Made by a program: the position numbers and the translations under genes. A stretch of 64,000 nucleotides of DNA from Nitzschia sp. pyKryTriq1. Its lineage: Eukaryota; Bacillariophyta; Bacillariophyceae; Bacillariales; Bacillariaceae. Each line of letters opens with the position of its first letter. Within the stretch, counting starts at the first letter, position 1. This document shows, one piece after another, positions 10,542 through 23,253 of this stretch. The stretch is from the NCBI GenBank assembly GCA_956465555.1, contig OY101116.1:682001-746000 (forward strand), read 5' to 3'. The notes below the pieces were generated by a model. That model did no database searches. It had not been told where the DNA came from and saw only the letters and a program-made list of their open reading frames with translations.

Positions 10542-11178
10542 TGTGGTCCGTGCACAGTCAGTCGCGGAGTGAATAACGAGTTCGTGTTTCGACTTCGGCG
10601 ACTGCTGACTCCTGACTGACGCCTGCTGACGCAGAACTTCGTTTGGCTATGTATCGTTTTTCGGATTCTCTACTACTCTCTAGAGTAGAGTAGTAGAGGG
10701 CCTGCCGGTACAGGTACAAGTAGTTTTTACTCTCTTCCCTCTCGACGAGTCTACAAATACGCTATTATTCCTACCAGAGAGGTCTCTAAATTAGCCTGCA
10801 CACGCGACGGATTCATACGGCATCTCAGTTTCTTCCTTTCTCATGGCTGCAGTCAGTCATTGTTTTGTAGACATCATCAAGGGAAAGTGGATGAATTCAG
10901 GCTTTCCTTGATTATTCTGCCGCTTTCATCTAAAGTCAGCAGAGAATCTGTATATTATACTTATTTTGATGTCAGATTATATTATCATTTATTATTATCT
11001 AGTGTATTACAGACAGTTCGATGCAACAAGGAGAACCCTTTCTCGCCACACGACAATCACATCACGGAGTACAAGACATTGTTAACAAAGTTGCGACAAA
11101 GAATTCATTCCTGCCATCCCGCACGACAGTCCATGTAATAGTAAAACGCATGTACGTATGTTCCCACTGACTGTGTGT
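10542..11178. other. Intergenic region downstream of propeller gene C
   Basis: No gene is supported. CTCTAGAG low-complexity sequence (about 10675-10700) and an AT-rich stretch (about 10950-11010) are the only features seen. Confidence 0.4.
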
Positions 11179-12891
11179 TTAGAAAAGCAGGCAGAACGCT
11201 AGCGCCGCGACCGACAAGAGCATCATCGGCTGAGATGCGCCGGAGCCACCAGTGGGTACGCTGGCAGTGGGCACAGGCGTTGCACCAGTCGAGCCCGTGG
11301 GTGCCGGAGTCGAGTCGGTAGGGGCAGCAAAGGGGGCAGCCGAAGGTTCGGAAGTGGGATCATCAGTGGTTGCGACAACGGGTGAAGCAGTCGGCATAGC
11401 GGTTTCAAGTCCAGACGGACCCGCAGTGGGCGAGGGGGTGACGGGAATTTCGCTGAGTTGAAGGGCGCGGATAAACCCGGCGCTGTCAGCCACATACAAG
11501 ATGTAACCATTCTTGTTCAACGCCATTTCACCTTCGACAGCAGCGCCACCAAGATCAAGAGACCAGGCATCTGTAAGGTCATTAAAATTTGCTTGATGAA
11601 GCATACCGCTCTCTTCGGCATAGTACACGACGCGATCGAAAGGATCCACACGTGCTTCAGCCTTGATGAGAGCGGTCGTGGAGACAACGACTTGCTCCAC
11701 GAAATCAAAGCTCAAACGAACGAATTGAGTCGAGGCAGTTCCGCAGAAGACAAAGGGAGCATCGGGAGAGCTGCTGACGACAGGCGAGGCAAAGACTGGC
11801 TCACCAGCAAAAAGGGGATTGCGGTCGAATCCGGCAACGGCTTGGGGTCCACGGTTGAATCGGCCACGTCCATTCTCGGCGTTTCCATTCCATCCGAAAA
11901 ATCCCGACCGAGAAGTGGAGAAGTAAGCGTAGAGACCCTGGTTGGTGAGAGTAGGAGCAGTCTTTGCTTGGAAGGCTCTTGGGTTAAGTCCGAGCAAGAA
12001 ATAGCCGACTTCCGTGACGTTTCCATCGAAACCAACAGGGAATTGGAATCCAAAGGTGTGTCCATCATTGATTGTGGTGTCAGTGGGCTTGGGAGACATG
12101 GACCACATGATCATATCGTTGGTGTTGCCTCGTCCTTCCTCGCCATCGTAGTTTCCTTCGATGGGGGAGTGGTAGATGCCTAGAGGCGCGAAAGGAGTGG
12201 TTTCGTTGCTTCGAGAGTAGAAGAGAGCACCGTCTCCAGGCGCAAAGAGCGCGGTGAAGTATCCCATGGTTTCGAAGTTGGCGTTGTGGGTCAAGAAGAC
12301 ATAGCTTCCGTCATCCGAGACAACTGGAGATCCAGAGGCGATTCCATCCAAGGTATCCGACACCCACAACTCGTTTCCGTCAATGTCAAGGGCAATGACA
12401 CGGCTGTGAAAGGAAAAAGAGGACGACGACACACAGACACAAGTTGTCAGATTTCGAGTGGTATCATCAAGAATTCAGCGTTCTTCCGTCTTGTTGACAA
12501 GGACTTACGTAACGGCATCAGCGCTGTTTTCGTTTTCAACGACGGCGTACACCATGTAAGGGGGTGTCACCGCGTTGGGAGTGGTGAAGACGACTTGACT
12601 GTGAGAACGGACGATTGCGTTCTCGGGTTGGGGAGGCTGATACTCCCACTGGAATGCACCCGTAAACGCATTGAAGGAGGTCACGGTTCCTCCCACTGAC
12701 GTGACGATGAGGCTGCCGCCATCGGGGGTGAGCTTGCAGCCGTTTCCCTTGAACACACCACCATCACTGCCGTCACTGGGCAGGATTTGGTTGGCCCAGA
12801 AGTCCGTTGGCGCCGTAAACAAAGTTTCCTGGGGAGCAACACTGCTCAAGCCCAACGCCAAAAGGCACGCGATACTCTTAAAGTTAACCAT
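11179..12891 (-). CDS. Secreted, C-terminally anchored PQQ-type beta-propeller protein (paralog C)
   Basis: Two exons, complement(11179..12403, 12509..12891), 535 aa. The signal peptide is MVNFKSIACLLALGLSSVAP. The intron, at ...ADAVT|RVIALDIDG in phase 2, is in the same place as in paralog B and at the equivalent site of paralog A. Shared blocks include GSPVVSDDGSYVFLTHN, PFAPLGIYHSPIEGNYDGEE and PKPTDTTINDGHTFGFQFP. A Pro/Thr/Ser/Ala stalk of about 60 residues and a hydrophobic tail (MMLLSVAALAFCLLF) suggest a GPI anchor. Compared with B, the N-terminal segment after the signal is diverged. Surface localisation is inferred; the substrate is unknown. Confidence 0.77.
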
Positions 12892-13995
12892 GGTATATCA
12901 ACAACTGTTTCACAACTAAACCTCCAAGGTCTGTGTCTTTTGTGTCTCCATTCTTGTTGATGCATGTTCAAAAGCAAGCACCTCTTGCTTGGCGGCTCTG
13001 GTCGTGAGGACACGCGACGTCCAAAGATCCAATCGGAGCGTTGATGCAAGTGGAAAGCGCGCGAAAAAAAGATTCGGCGGCATCCGACAACCCCAAAATT
13101 TCGTAATCGGAGTGGCTGGCTCTGGAATAGAATATTCATACTCGTAGATATCATAAATATATCGAGACGGACGAAATTCAGTCTTGCCAACCATTCGGAA
13201 GTACGGGGGGAGGACAGAATTTTCTTCTTTCATACTGATTTGATGCAGCTCGACGAAATGGATATTAGGGCAAGACATGAACTATGATCGATAGTTCTAG
13301 GGGAAAGACAGTATAGGACAGAGAGGGAGAAAGCTACAAGTACGTTATCGAAGACATGGAGGATCGTACTCCGAGTAGCTACTCTAGAGCTAGATTGAAA
13401 GCAAGAGACCGTCTCATCACCACTACAAGCAATCCAATCAACTACTTTGTGGAGCCGATGGCGGTGCTGGTGCTGAAAAGATGATGAAAGCGATTTAATT
13501 CTATAGCTCTAGTAGTAGCAGAAGTAGGCGGTAGAATAAATAGATCTAATATCGTACGGTTAGTAGGTAGATGTGGAGAAATGATCGATTCTACATCAAC
13601 GCCTAAAACGGCAATTGCTTCCCTGCACAGTTGTCAGTGTTATGAATCGTGCCAACTGCATATCACACATATTTACAATGGGCACAAAAGTCGGCATCCC
13701 GTGGGTGGCAGTCCGATGACGTGTGGGACTACTCGCACTATCATAACGGTACCAGTATGTATAGTTTTATCTCTATCTACTCTACTCTACTCTAATAGAG
13801 AGTGTAAGTAGCACCCTATGGAAGTCTAGAGTCATTTGTTGGCATATCACGTTCGATATGGCCAATCAAAAACGCGAGGTGTAGCTATGGTACGTGTATG
13901 TGCTGCCCATCCTTTGCTATCAATAGTTTGTCGGGCTGCTGGTGGCATTTCGCCCATATTGGGTGTAGCAGAGCTAGTACTAGCTAGTAGTTTGC
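12892..13995. other. Intergenic region between the propeller and protease clusters
   Basis: It holds the upstream region of propeller gene C and the downstream region of protease gene D. Short open frames here are unconvincing. CTACTCTACTC and CTAGTAG low-complexity sequence occurs near 13370-13400, 13500 and 13780. Confidence 0.4.
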
Positions 13996-16915
13996 TCAAA
14001 ACATGGGAATCAGTGTCAAACCCACCATCAATGCGGTGGCAATGGCTACCAAACCACGAGGAAAGTCCAATTCATCAACCTCATTGAGAGAGGGACTTTC
14101 CATCTCACGCTGAAATACGAGAATATACAACACGTAAATCAGGAGTAGGTTCGTGTCGTCCAAACCAAAAAGTCCAGCTGCTGCGACAAGAAGAGCCGAA
14201 AACAATTTCACCACAAAGGCTCCTCGCCGTCCGAACATGGCTATAGCAATTCTACCTCCATCCGTGTCTGCGGGGAATGCCATTACGAGAGGTGAGGACT
14301 AGCTAGGCATATTCATAATATACATTAGATTGTGCCCGTCGATACTTACGTCCGAGTGGCAGCAGCGCCAGAGCATTTGTCAGTAAACCAATAAATCCCG
14401 CAATAGCATACGGGTGCAACGGAAGAACAGCACCAGGTCCTTGATCCGGCAATATCGCCGTGTTACCCAGAAAGTATTCAACGAGGCCGCCCCCAAGACT
14501 GCTGGATCGAAGAAGGTCCACTGGCACCACTGGCAGTTGAGTACCGAAGGTCATCGATGAAGTCAAATCAAGACCGTTCAGGAGAAGCGCTAGCGAAACG
14601 ACGATGCCCGCAAGAGGGCCAGCCAACGCAAAGTCAAACATGGATTTGGAATTCGGGGGCGGCGAACGCAAAGGCGTAATAGCGCCTGTCAAGCCAGTTA
14701 TTATAGAAGGAACCACTGTGGGCAATCCAATATCAAACTGTGAAGCAGGATTTTCAATGTGTACACGTGTGTGTTAGAGAGTGCTGGCAACATTAGCATG
14801 TATTTGCGATGGGTATATACCAACGGCAGGAAGCATACTAACCTTGTCCCGCAGTGCAATTATTCGATGTGACAGCTCGTGAGCCATTTGAATGCCGAGA
14901 AAGGCTCCTAACATGGGCAAGCAGAGATCTGCAAACCACTGTAGATCCATCACTCCCGTCGATGCCGCATCCTCCAGAGTGCTGGAGAATCGATCCGCGA
15001 TAGCTGGGTTCAGTGCACATGAGCCCACGGTAAACATGAAGGTTGTCAGTAACCCTGTTAAGGTAACTCCAATCTTGGTTTGCGGCTTGGCCCATCGGTA
15101 AAGGCTTGCGCGATCCTTCGTTGTCACGACAAAAATGGGTCTCTCGGTCTCGCCAAACTCGAGCTCCTCATCGGTGGGTGGTGACGGATCAAGAATATAG
15201 AAGAATTCGAGCTTGTCGGCTAGTGGCGACGATGCCAGTTTCTCGCTGACCTGTGCAACCAATTTGTCGGCAGCTGTTTTGGCACCATCCTCGTCATCTT
15301 GAAACTTGTTGGTGCCCCGAATATAGTAGCCTCCAGCGACCCTTTCGGGTTTGCTCGTGACCATGAAAGATTTCCTGTCAAGAATTTCAGAAGAGAATCG
15401 TTCCACATCTTCTTCGGATGGGTGCATTCCTTCCATGTTGCCAACAGCTGGAATGAATTCTTCGAGGAAGCGAGAGCGGTCGACGAACTCAATGTCGTTG
15501 TACTCAGCAGGGTCGGTACTACCATTTGCATTGACGGCTTCCACCACCTGCATAAGTGGGGACATCAAGATTGTAGATTCTTGCAAAGCGCTCTCAAGCA
15601 CAGCCGCAGCATCGCTGTCTTTATCGATCCCCATATTCATTGCAAAGCGTTCTCGGACGGCCTTGGGGAGCGAGTTGAATCCCTTCATGTAGTCCTCACG
15701 CATATCGTCCGGCAACGGCTCGAACATTCGAACTTGTTCTAACAACTGTAGCTGAGCCTCGTAGTAGTCCATTTGAATCGCCAGACTTAACTCGTCTTCA
15801 TCTCCGAGACTGTTGCGTTGCTTGTAAATTGCAATGAGAATATCAGGCAAGCTCCCCACAGCTTCCATCCGACGAGCGAGTTCCTCGTCAGTAAGCGGTG
15901 CTAGATCCTCCAAGTAAAATCCCTCGCTGTACATAAACGGGCCGTCGTTTTCGAGCTCATCCTCCAGCCGCTCAATTTCTCGTTTCAATTGCTCCCGCTC
16001 CTTGCTACTATTTGAATCAAGAAATTCCTGACGCAAGGTTTCCAATCGCTGCATTTCTTCGAGAGGACCGACTAGCATGTTTTGAATCTTCTTTTGAAAG
16101 TGGTCCTGAAGTTCAGGCGCTGTGCGAAAGGCTTCCAGTCTTTCTGAAATATCGGCATCCGGAATCATTTTGTTAATATCATTGGCAATGGGTATGTAAA
16201 GATCCAAATCCTCCTGATCAAATCCAGCCATGGGCGTCTCGGGTATCTTTTTCTTCTGGGTGCTGGACGAAGAAGAAGGTTCCAGGCTCCTGCTGGCGGC
16301 TGGTCGTTTTTCTTGTTTTGGTGCAACCGAGGAAGACGTAACAGGTTTTAGCCCTGAAACAGCAGTCGCCGTCGTCTCCAATTTAGGCGACGAGGAATCT
16401 TTTTCTGTATTCGTACTAGAGCTAGAAGTGGAACTGGCTTTGGTAAGTTTGTCGTTGAGACGTTGCAATTGGGTTTGAAGTTCTGCTTCCTGATCGGGGT
16501 GCTTCGCCAGCCATGCTTTGTTTTTCAACTTGGATTCGAGAGCGTCGATCTTTTGAAGAGTCAAGGTCATGTCCATCTGTTCGGCTTGTAATCGCATAAT
16601 CTCGGCTTCCTTTCGTAGTCGGGCAGCTTCTTCGTTGATGCCCGGCGGCAACAAGGTGTCAGTCACAGCAGCAGCTGGTTCAGCTGCTCTCGTCGAAGTA
16701 TCTTCTTCATGATGAACGGCATACCGACGAGCTCGATGGTGATGGTGATGATGGCGAAAAGTATTGCTCTCTGTTGTTGCGGGTACTTGTAGTTGTAGTT
16801 GTACTTGCAATTGGAAATAGGAACGAGCAGCAGGTTGAAATCCAAGGGACGATTTCTGCAGCTGTGCCCAAGAAGTGAGAATCACCAGCAGACTACTCAG
16901 TCGCATTGTTGACAT
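13996..16915 (-). CDS. EGY/site-2-protease (M50) plastid metalloprotease, paralog D
   Basis: Three exons: complement(13996..14267, 14350..14737, 14843..16915), 910 aa. The start at 16915 is preferred (16906 also possible) because the next residues form a signal peptide ending SSLGFQP, typical of diatom plastid presequences; an ATG at 16981 is also in frame. A long coiled-coil N-terminal region is followed by the EGY-type KPERVAGGYYIRGTNKF segment. Membrane helices then carry HELSH (residues 679-683), the zinc-binding catalytic motif, and the partner TDGGR motif (about 822-826). Site-2 proteases cleave substrates within membranes; EGY members act in thylakoid development. Intron sites are shared with paralog F. 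Confidence 0.85.
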
Positions 16916-16972
16916 TGTTGGCGCTGTTGCTGTGGTCGTCGTGATCGTCATTCTTGCTTTTAGGGTCTCTGG

Positions 16973-16999
16973 ATCAATCAATCAATCAATCAATCAATC
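16973..16999. repeat. (ATCA)n microsatellite
   Basis: Nearly seven perfect ATCA units just upstream of protease gene D, inside its likely leader or promoter. Confidence 0.9.
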
Positions 17000-17687
17000 G
17001 GGGCGGAATCTTCAACTGACTGTCTCTGGTGTTGTCTGTACTGACTTAATCAATGAGAGCGGGTAGTTGTAGTTGTAGTTGCTTCGACAACCGACAACCG
17101 ACAACGCGTTACAAAATCGATGTCGTCTTTTATTATTTGGAGAAGATCTGTGTCGAAACTCCGAACAACAAAACACTACTGGTACCATAGCTAGCGCAGC
17201 TTGAACTCCAAAACTGTTCGGACTTCGGGCGTCGTCGTGCGGGTTCTCGAGATGATTCATTCTTCGAGGCCGCGATCCACGTTCAACCTGCAGAAACACT
17301 ATTTCAGCTCTTATCGACCAATCTGATTCGTCGGATCTCACAGAAATAATGCAGGATGGGATTTCTGCACAAAGAAGCAGAACCATTGACTATTATTATT
17401 TTTTGTTCTTGTTCTTGGCAATTGGCAATTGGCAATGACAAAGATGTCAGAAGTATTTGTATGTTCATGACCTGCTGGTACTCACATACTCACATAGGGC
17501 AGGACTGTACGGTGGGGGAGGAGCAGGAGGAGGTGATGGCAAAAAGGCATGAGGTTTTCGCTTCCCGATGAGGTTCCATATCATTGACCCAATTGCCTCT
17601 TGCCCAACAGCTTGAGCCTCTTGACGTCGCTGTTCAACGAGTAAAGTATTACCAGCGTCTGCCCGTTGCTCGTGAGAGTATTGTCAA

Positions 17688-17705
17688 CCCCCCCCCCCCC
17701 CCCCC
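17688..17705. repeat. Poly-C tract of 18 bases
   Basis: Eighteen consecutive C residues, followed after one G by four more. Length in such a run is prone to assembly and sequencing error. Confidence 0.85.
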
Positions 17706-17751
17706 GCCCCTTTTTACTACTACTAACCCCAGCCGTCGCTGCCCCCAAAAG

Positions 17752-17937
17752 GAATCATTGTGTCGTTCGCTCGTTTGTTATCTAACACGTTGCCTGAACC
17801 CCTTGATTGCTAATTAACGAATCATTGCGCTGTTCGCTGTTGTTGTTTTAACACTCGCTGCCTGAACCCCTTGATCGTCCACCACACGCCGCCACCGCTC
17901 AATCAACAAATCATCGCGCTGTTCGCCGTCTGTTTCT
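17752..17937. repeat. Imperfect direct repeats, about 2.5 units of 67-90 bp
   Basis: Unit 1 starts near 17752 (GAATCATTGTGTCGTTCGCT), unit 2 near 17819 (GAATCATTGCGCTGTTCGCT) and a partial third near 17909 (AATCATCGCGCTGTTCGCC). The first two also share GCCTGAACCCCTTGAT. No open frame or known element is linked to it. Confidence 0.7.
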
Positions 17938-18520
17938 CAAGCAAACCAAATCAAATAATAGTTTAAAGCTCACAATATTAGAAAGCAATCGATTAGCAAC
18001 CCTAGTTTTGCTTTATTAGATACAAAGCTACAAGTAGCTTTATGAAGGGTTTAGTAATGAGCAAAGAGAAATTTGCCACCGACAACCGACACCCCACACA
18101 GACTCCGTCAGTACCGGAGTCGACGTCTGTCCTTCCATCAGCATTCAGAAGTTGCGGGATCTTCCAATAATCGGGCATCGAAACTTCCGGAAACTTCCAC
18201 CGGAGAACCTGCGGAGAACATCCTTGCAAGAAACTTTAGCCTACATATTATGATAGTCGAAAAATGATTACGGGATTCGTATCCGTGAATGAAACTCGAT
18301 GCTTCTTGACAGAGGGCGGCAGAGGACGATTGTTGATTGAGGAGATTGAGGATCGAGTGGAGGATGCCATATCATGAAATGAGGGAGAGGAGCCAGGAGC
18401 CAGGAGCCAACAACAAGCAACACGCACAATACTCCTAACTATTACTTTCCTCTCTTGTTGTCACTGTAGAGTACATTAGGCAAAGCGAGGACCCTACATA
18501 TATTTTCAAATTTCCAAGTA

Positions 18521-20615
18521 ATGCTCCATACTCGATCCATTCACGTGTTGACGGGTCTGCTGGCCCTAAAAGTACATGTGGCTGTAGGGCTTGCTCCGAT
18601 GAGGTCTGTCAGTAGCAGACTGACAATGGACCGCAATCTTCAATCTTCTCCTTTCGTAAGAGTCTCTGGGCATCTCCAACTAAAGCCTGACGACAGCGAT
18701 GACTCCTCTTGGGCGAAAGAGCAACGCAACGACCTGAGTAAAATATTGAACAATCTCGATGGGCTGCAAGAGGATATCCAGGGATTGGACAACACCGTAG
18801 ACGATGATCTCATACTCACAAAAACAAAGATAGTCGAAGAATTGGAAAAAGAAGCACTCGCGAAACTTTCTGTACCGATTCCTCCGCTAGGCCTGACAAT
18901 GTCCGAGTTCAAGGCGTCGATCAAGCTGTTCTTCAATCTCCCCCCGCCATATAGATTGGCGCTCGTCAAGGCAATTGGGATGGAGGATGCTGCTGCTGCG
19001 GAGCCAGCACGGATACCGGATATTGTGACGAAGCTGTATGAGCAGCAGTATACCATAACGCAGCAGCGTCTCGTGGACTCTCTGAAAGAAGCACCGACCA
19101 AATTGATCGATTCTGGAAAAGATTCATCTGAAAGTGATGTAGAAGCTCTTTTTCAAGATCTTTTTGATGAAAAAAGTCAAGATGAGAGGGATCTCGAATC
19201 TAGCGTCAGACAATTTTTGCCGAGAGTGATACGAAAAGAGGGCAGCATGCCACTCGAGAAGGACGTGCAAATCTTGATGGATACCTTGGATAGTAAAACC
19301 TTCTCATCCTCCGCTCGACCAGTCAAAATCCCTGGGGGATACGTTATTAGAGGGGAGAATCGAATGAAATCGGGTCAAGAGCTCATCTCAGCGATCGACG
19401 CCAAACTTCCGTCGGACTGGGATTGCACTGTCAGCTACATGTATGACGTTTCGAACATTGACGAAGATGATAACCTTTTCGAGGTAGACATGGCATTGGT
19501 GCTCCTGAAGAAAGACTTCACGCCAATCGCCAATGAGTGGTACTACCGAGTGACTTCCTTGATTTCATTTGGGACAATTTTGCTGTTTTGTGTTGGCGTT
19601 TATGGTGGCAACCAGGATGTCTTGAATCGATTGACTGATGCATCATCCCTTGGAGATTTTAGTGCCCTTGACTGGTTCAACGGCAAGGTTGGGCAAATGG
19701 TTCTTCCAATTCTCGTTATCCTGTTGTCGCATGAATTTGGTCATTATGTGATTGCAAAGAAAGAAAAGATCGAGACAACGTCTTTGATTCCTACCTTGTT
19801 GCCGTGCTTTGGTAATCTCCCTCTACTCGGGACACTCACGAGAATCAAGTCGTCGCCAAAGAATTTAACGTCTCTTTTCGACTTCGCGCTTGCTGGGCCT
19901 CTTATGGGTTTCCTTTCTTCTTTGATTTTCCTTGGCACTGGTCTACTGGCAACCAAGGCGGCCATGGATTCAGATGCGAGCAGTGCAGCACAATACCTCC
20001 CCGCATTGCCCGTGAGTGTGTTGAACTTGTCAACCCTCGGTGGCTCCCTCATCGATTATTTTTTTGCGGGCGGTGATGGTTACATCACTGCTATGGACCC
20101 AACGACCCCTTTCCCATTGCATCCATTTGCTATTGCGGGATACGTTGGATTGCTCATTAATGCCGCAGACATGCTCCCATTAGGGGCGACCGACGGTGGA
20201 CGTTTGTCAATGACAATCTTTGGACGCCGTGGTCATTCTTTGATTGGTGGGCTTACGTGGTTTTCGCTTCTCGTGACTTCGTTCACGCTCGAGGATCAGC
20301 AAGCCTCTCTTCTGGTGAGTAATTTAATTTAGTATGCAATCCACTCCTTGTGCTTCTTGGAATGCATTCATCTTGAACGAGCATGCATCCGTCCTCCCAC
20401 AAGCCGTCAAGTTCTCACCGTAACATCCTCCTTTTCTTTTCCTTCTTTTTTGGCAGATCACCGCATGGGCAACCAACAACATTTTTCAGAACGATATGGA
20501 GATTCCGTGTAGAGATGAATCGGACAATCCATCCTTGGGAAGAATGACAGCTGCTTTTGCGCTGTGGTTCCTAGCGGCCTTGGTGATTACGCCGGTGGCT
20601 AATTTGCAGGCGTAG
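18521..20615 (+). CDS. EGY/site-2-protease (M50) plastid metalloprotease, paralog E
   Basis: Two exons, join(18521..20314, 20457..20615), 650 aa. The N-terminus (MLHTRSIHVLTGLLALKVHV, then AVGLAPM) looks like a signal peptide plus plastid transit start. The conserved VKIPGGYVIRGENRMKSGQE region precedes several membrane helices with HEFGH (residues 404-408) and TDGGR (D at 558), the expected zinc ligands of M50 proteases. The protein is shorter than D because the coiled-coil N-terminal region is reduced. Its only intron, near the C-terminus (QQASLL|ITAWAT), is not at either position used by D and F. The 3' end converges on gene F with 71 bp between stops. Confidence 0.87.
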
Positions 20616-20686
20616 CACTTCGAACACATAATCGCATGATCTATGATAGCTTTAGAACAATAACTTGTCTACGTCTGGTTTCTTCA

Positions 20687-23253
20687 CTAGAAAGGAACAA
20701 GCGCCAGAAATGCAGTGGCGTAGGCAAGCCCTCCCAAGGCAATCCTAAAAGCACCCATTTCATCGAACTCATTTCTTGCTGGTACTTCATTTCCGGTTTG
20801 GAATGCGATAACGAAGGCAAAGTAGAATAGAAAGAGGTCTGATCCGAAAAACCCAGTGAACAATAGTACGACCATAGTGAGGTAGCCGAGCACAATCTTC
20901 GGGTTTCTTCCAAACATCGAAATAGCCATCCTGCCCCCATCGGTAGCTTTCGGGAAGGAGATAAATGTGTTAGCGCTTTCTCAATAGATTGGGTCGACGC
21001 CGAGTCTTGATGCGAACAACAGACTTACTTCCAACAGGCAACAGCGCCAGTGCATTGACTATTAGACTGATGTAACCCGCAACAGCCAATGGATGAAGGG
21101 AAACCATGAGTCCAGATGATGAAGCTCCATCCGGTACATAGAGTGCACCTTGGATAATTGTGTCGATAATGCTACCCCCAAGGGTACTCTGCCTTAAAAT
21201 ATCAATAGGTAAACTAGGCAGTGTTGCTGGATCACTTGACAAGGTAAGCTGTGATCCGATCGCCAGTGCAACGAGCGATGCTATGACCCCCAGCAACGGA
21301 CCAGCAAGCGAAATGTCAAACAACGCCTCTCGATTCTTCGGCAAGCTCTTAAAACTGGTCACAGAGCTGGTGATACCTGTTACTAAGGATGGAACTAGGG
21401 TGGGTGCAGACAATTTTACCTGATGTGGATGTAATGTTAGGTATGAGACGTACATGAACGACAGTTTGATCGTGATGGAACTTCAATGATCAACTTACAT
21501 CGTAAACAGCCGCCGCTATCCGGTGCCCGATTTCATGAAGTATTTGAATCCCAAGGTAACAGAAAAACAGTGGTACGGAAAGATCCGTTAGCCACTCAAG
21601 ATCGTATGTCATACCTGCATCGGCAACCGCCAGTTGTTCCTCCACTCGCTGGGACAGCGCTGGGTTCAAGAGGAAGGGGTAGATCGACAAGTACCATGAA
21701 GTAGCGAAACCCAGGCCGGATACAATAGACAACTGGACGGGTTTGGCTTCGCGCACAACGTCTGTGCCCATGATATACAACAGAGGACCTTCCGACTCAC
21801 TCGTGAAGTATATTTCCATTTCTTCACCTTCTGCAGCCTTGGCGATTTTTGAGAAGTCATCAACCAGCAATACCGTCATTTTGTCAGCAAGGCCCGTCTT
21901 GACGAGCTCTTTATCGATGGCCTCGATCAAAGCATCACCGCTCTCGTAGTTGTAGGTACCGGTCACAATATAGCCTCCAAGTACCTTTTCAGGCTTTGAA
22001 GAAGCCTGGAATTTGACCTTGGGGAGCACATTACTCGCAAATGATTGAACCTGAGCCAGTGTTGGTTCCTGCCCGTCTTCCTTTCGTGTGCATTTCGGGT
22101 AGAGAGCCGTGATATACTGATCAAGTGCTGTTGTATTTAAAATATCAATCAACCCCTTCATGAGTTCTTCGTCTTCGCCGGCCTTTGTGATAATGGAAAG
22201 CAAGTCATCTTCGTTTGTTAGCCTGCTTTCGATGTAATATTCCATCTCGAGAATGTATTCGGCCATCTTTCGCTTATCTCCGGCCGCTTCCTCCACAATT
22301 TTATCTGGGCAAGTTACTTTCGAAGTTTCAAGCCTCATAAGAGCGTCATCAATCTGTGATTCCGTGAAGACAGGCTTAGGTCGATTTGAAAAGGAAAAGT
22401 CTCCAGCCCCTGTCATTGCAATTCGTGCCGCCAGTTCCGTCGTATTCAAATCAGCTACCGTGTCATAATCGATTTCCATCAGGTTCGCAAGGAATTTCTT
22501 GATGAAGTTGGGCGCATTCTCGACCAGAGATAGTGTTTCTTCAAAATCATCATTGCCCATGTACTGTTCCAGATCCAGTGTGAGTTGAGTTCCCATCGGT
22601 GTACTTGCAATGTCAAGATCGGTCGTCTGGCTTGGTTGAATGACGGCCGCGGTCTTCTTTTCTTCCACGTTTGCTTTGGGAGCCACTTTCGGCACGATAA
22701 CCGGTTTCGGCGGTTCACCGCGTAGCTTTGCCTGCAGATTCTCCAGTTGTCTCTGTATCTCGTCTATGGATTCTCCCTTCGTTTTCGCGACTTGCAACTG
22801 TCGTTCCAATTTTTCAATTTTGGACAATGTCAATTCTGCGTCCATGCGTTCGGCTTCGAGACGAGCACGCTCAGCCTGCGCTCGAAGCTGCTTTGCCTGA
22901 TCCGCTGCGCTTTCAGGTTGTTTGGGAGGTGCGGAAGTCGCCTCCAACACTGCGTTGGGGGCTACAGACGTCTCTGCCACTGTCGCCTCAGAAACGTTCT
23001 CTCTTTTCTTTAAAATTCGCGCAAAAAAGGGGCCTTTCTTTTCGCCCTCTCCCTCCTCTACGCTACCAGTATCTTCACCATCATCCTTGTTATTTCTACC
23101 AAAAAAGTAAACGGGCTTGGGGCGAAAGGTTGTTGGCTTTGCAAGAGGGTTTCCAACGCTAAATAATGCGCCACTTCTCGAAGTGGTGAAGGCTTCCGAT
23201 CGAGTGAGGAGAGCTACCGGTAGAAGACCTAATACTTTCAGCACCTGCATCAT
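20687..23253 (-). CDS. EGY/site-2-protease (M50) plastid metalloprotease, paralog F
   Basis: Three exons: complement(20687..20946, 21029..21419, 21499..23253), 801 aa. The N-terminus (MMQVLKVLGLLPVALLTRSE, then AFTTSRSG) fits a bipartite plastid presequence with a Phe after the signal cleavage site. A Glu/Lys/Ala coiled coil (about residues 120-190) is followed by KPEKVLGGYIVTGTYNYESG, membrane helices, HEIGH (residues 573-577) and TDGGR (D at 718). Both introns fall at the same protein positions and phases as in gene D: after the HExxH helix (phase 0) and just before TDGGR (phase 1). D and F are therefore the closer pair. Confidence 0.87.

Larger units (their letters stand above)
16916..18520. 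other. Divergent upstream region between protease genes D and E
   Basis: No gene is supported in 1.6 kb. It contains an (ATCA)n run (16973-16999), GTAGTT repeats near 17065, an 18-base C run (17688-17705) and imperfect direct repeats (17752-17937). A TATA-like stretch (about 18497-18503) lies shortly before the start of gene E. Confidence 0.5.

Noticed and set aside
11458-12183. 241-codon plus-strand open frame antisense to propeller gene C
   Set aside because: It lies wholly within the paralog C coding exon, whose frame is supported by homology to A and B.
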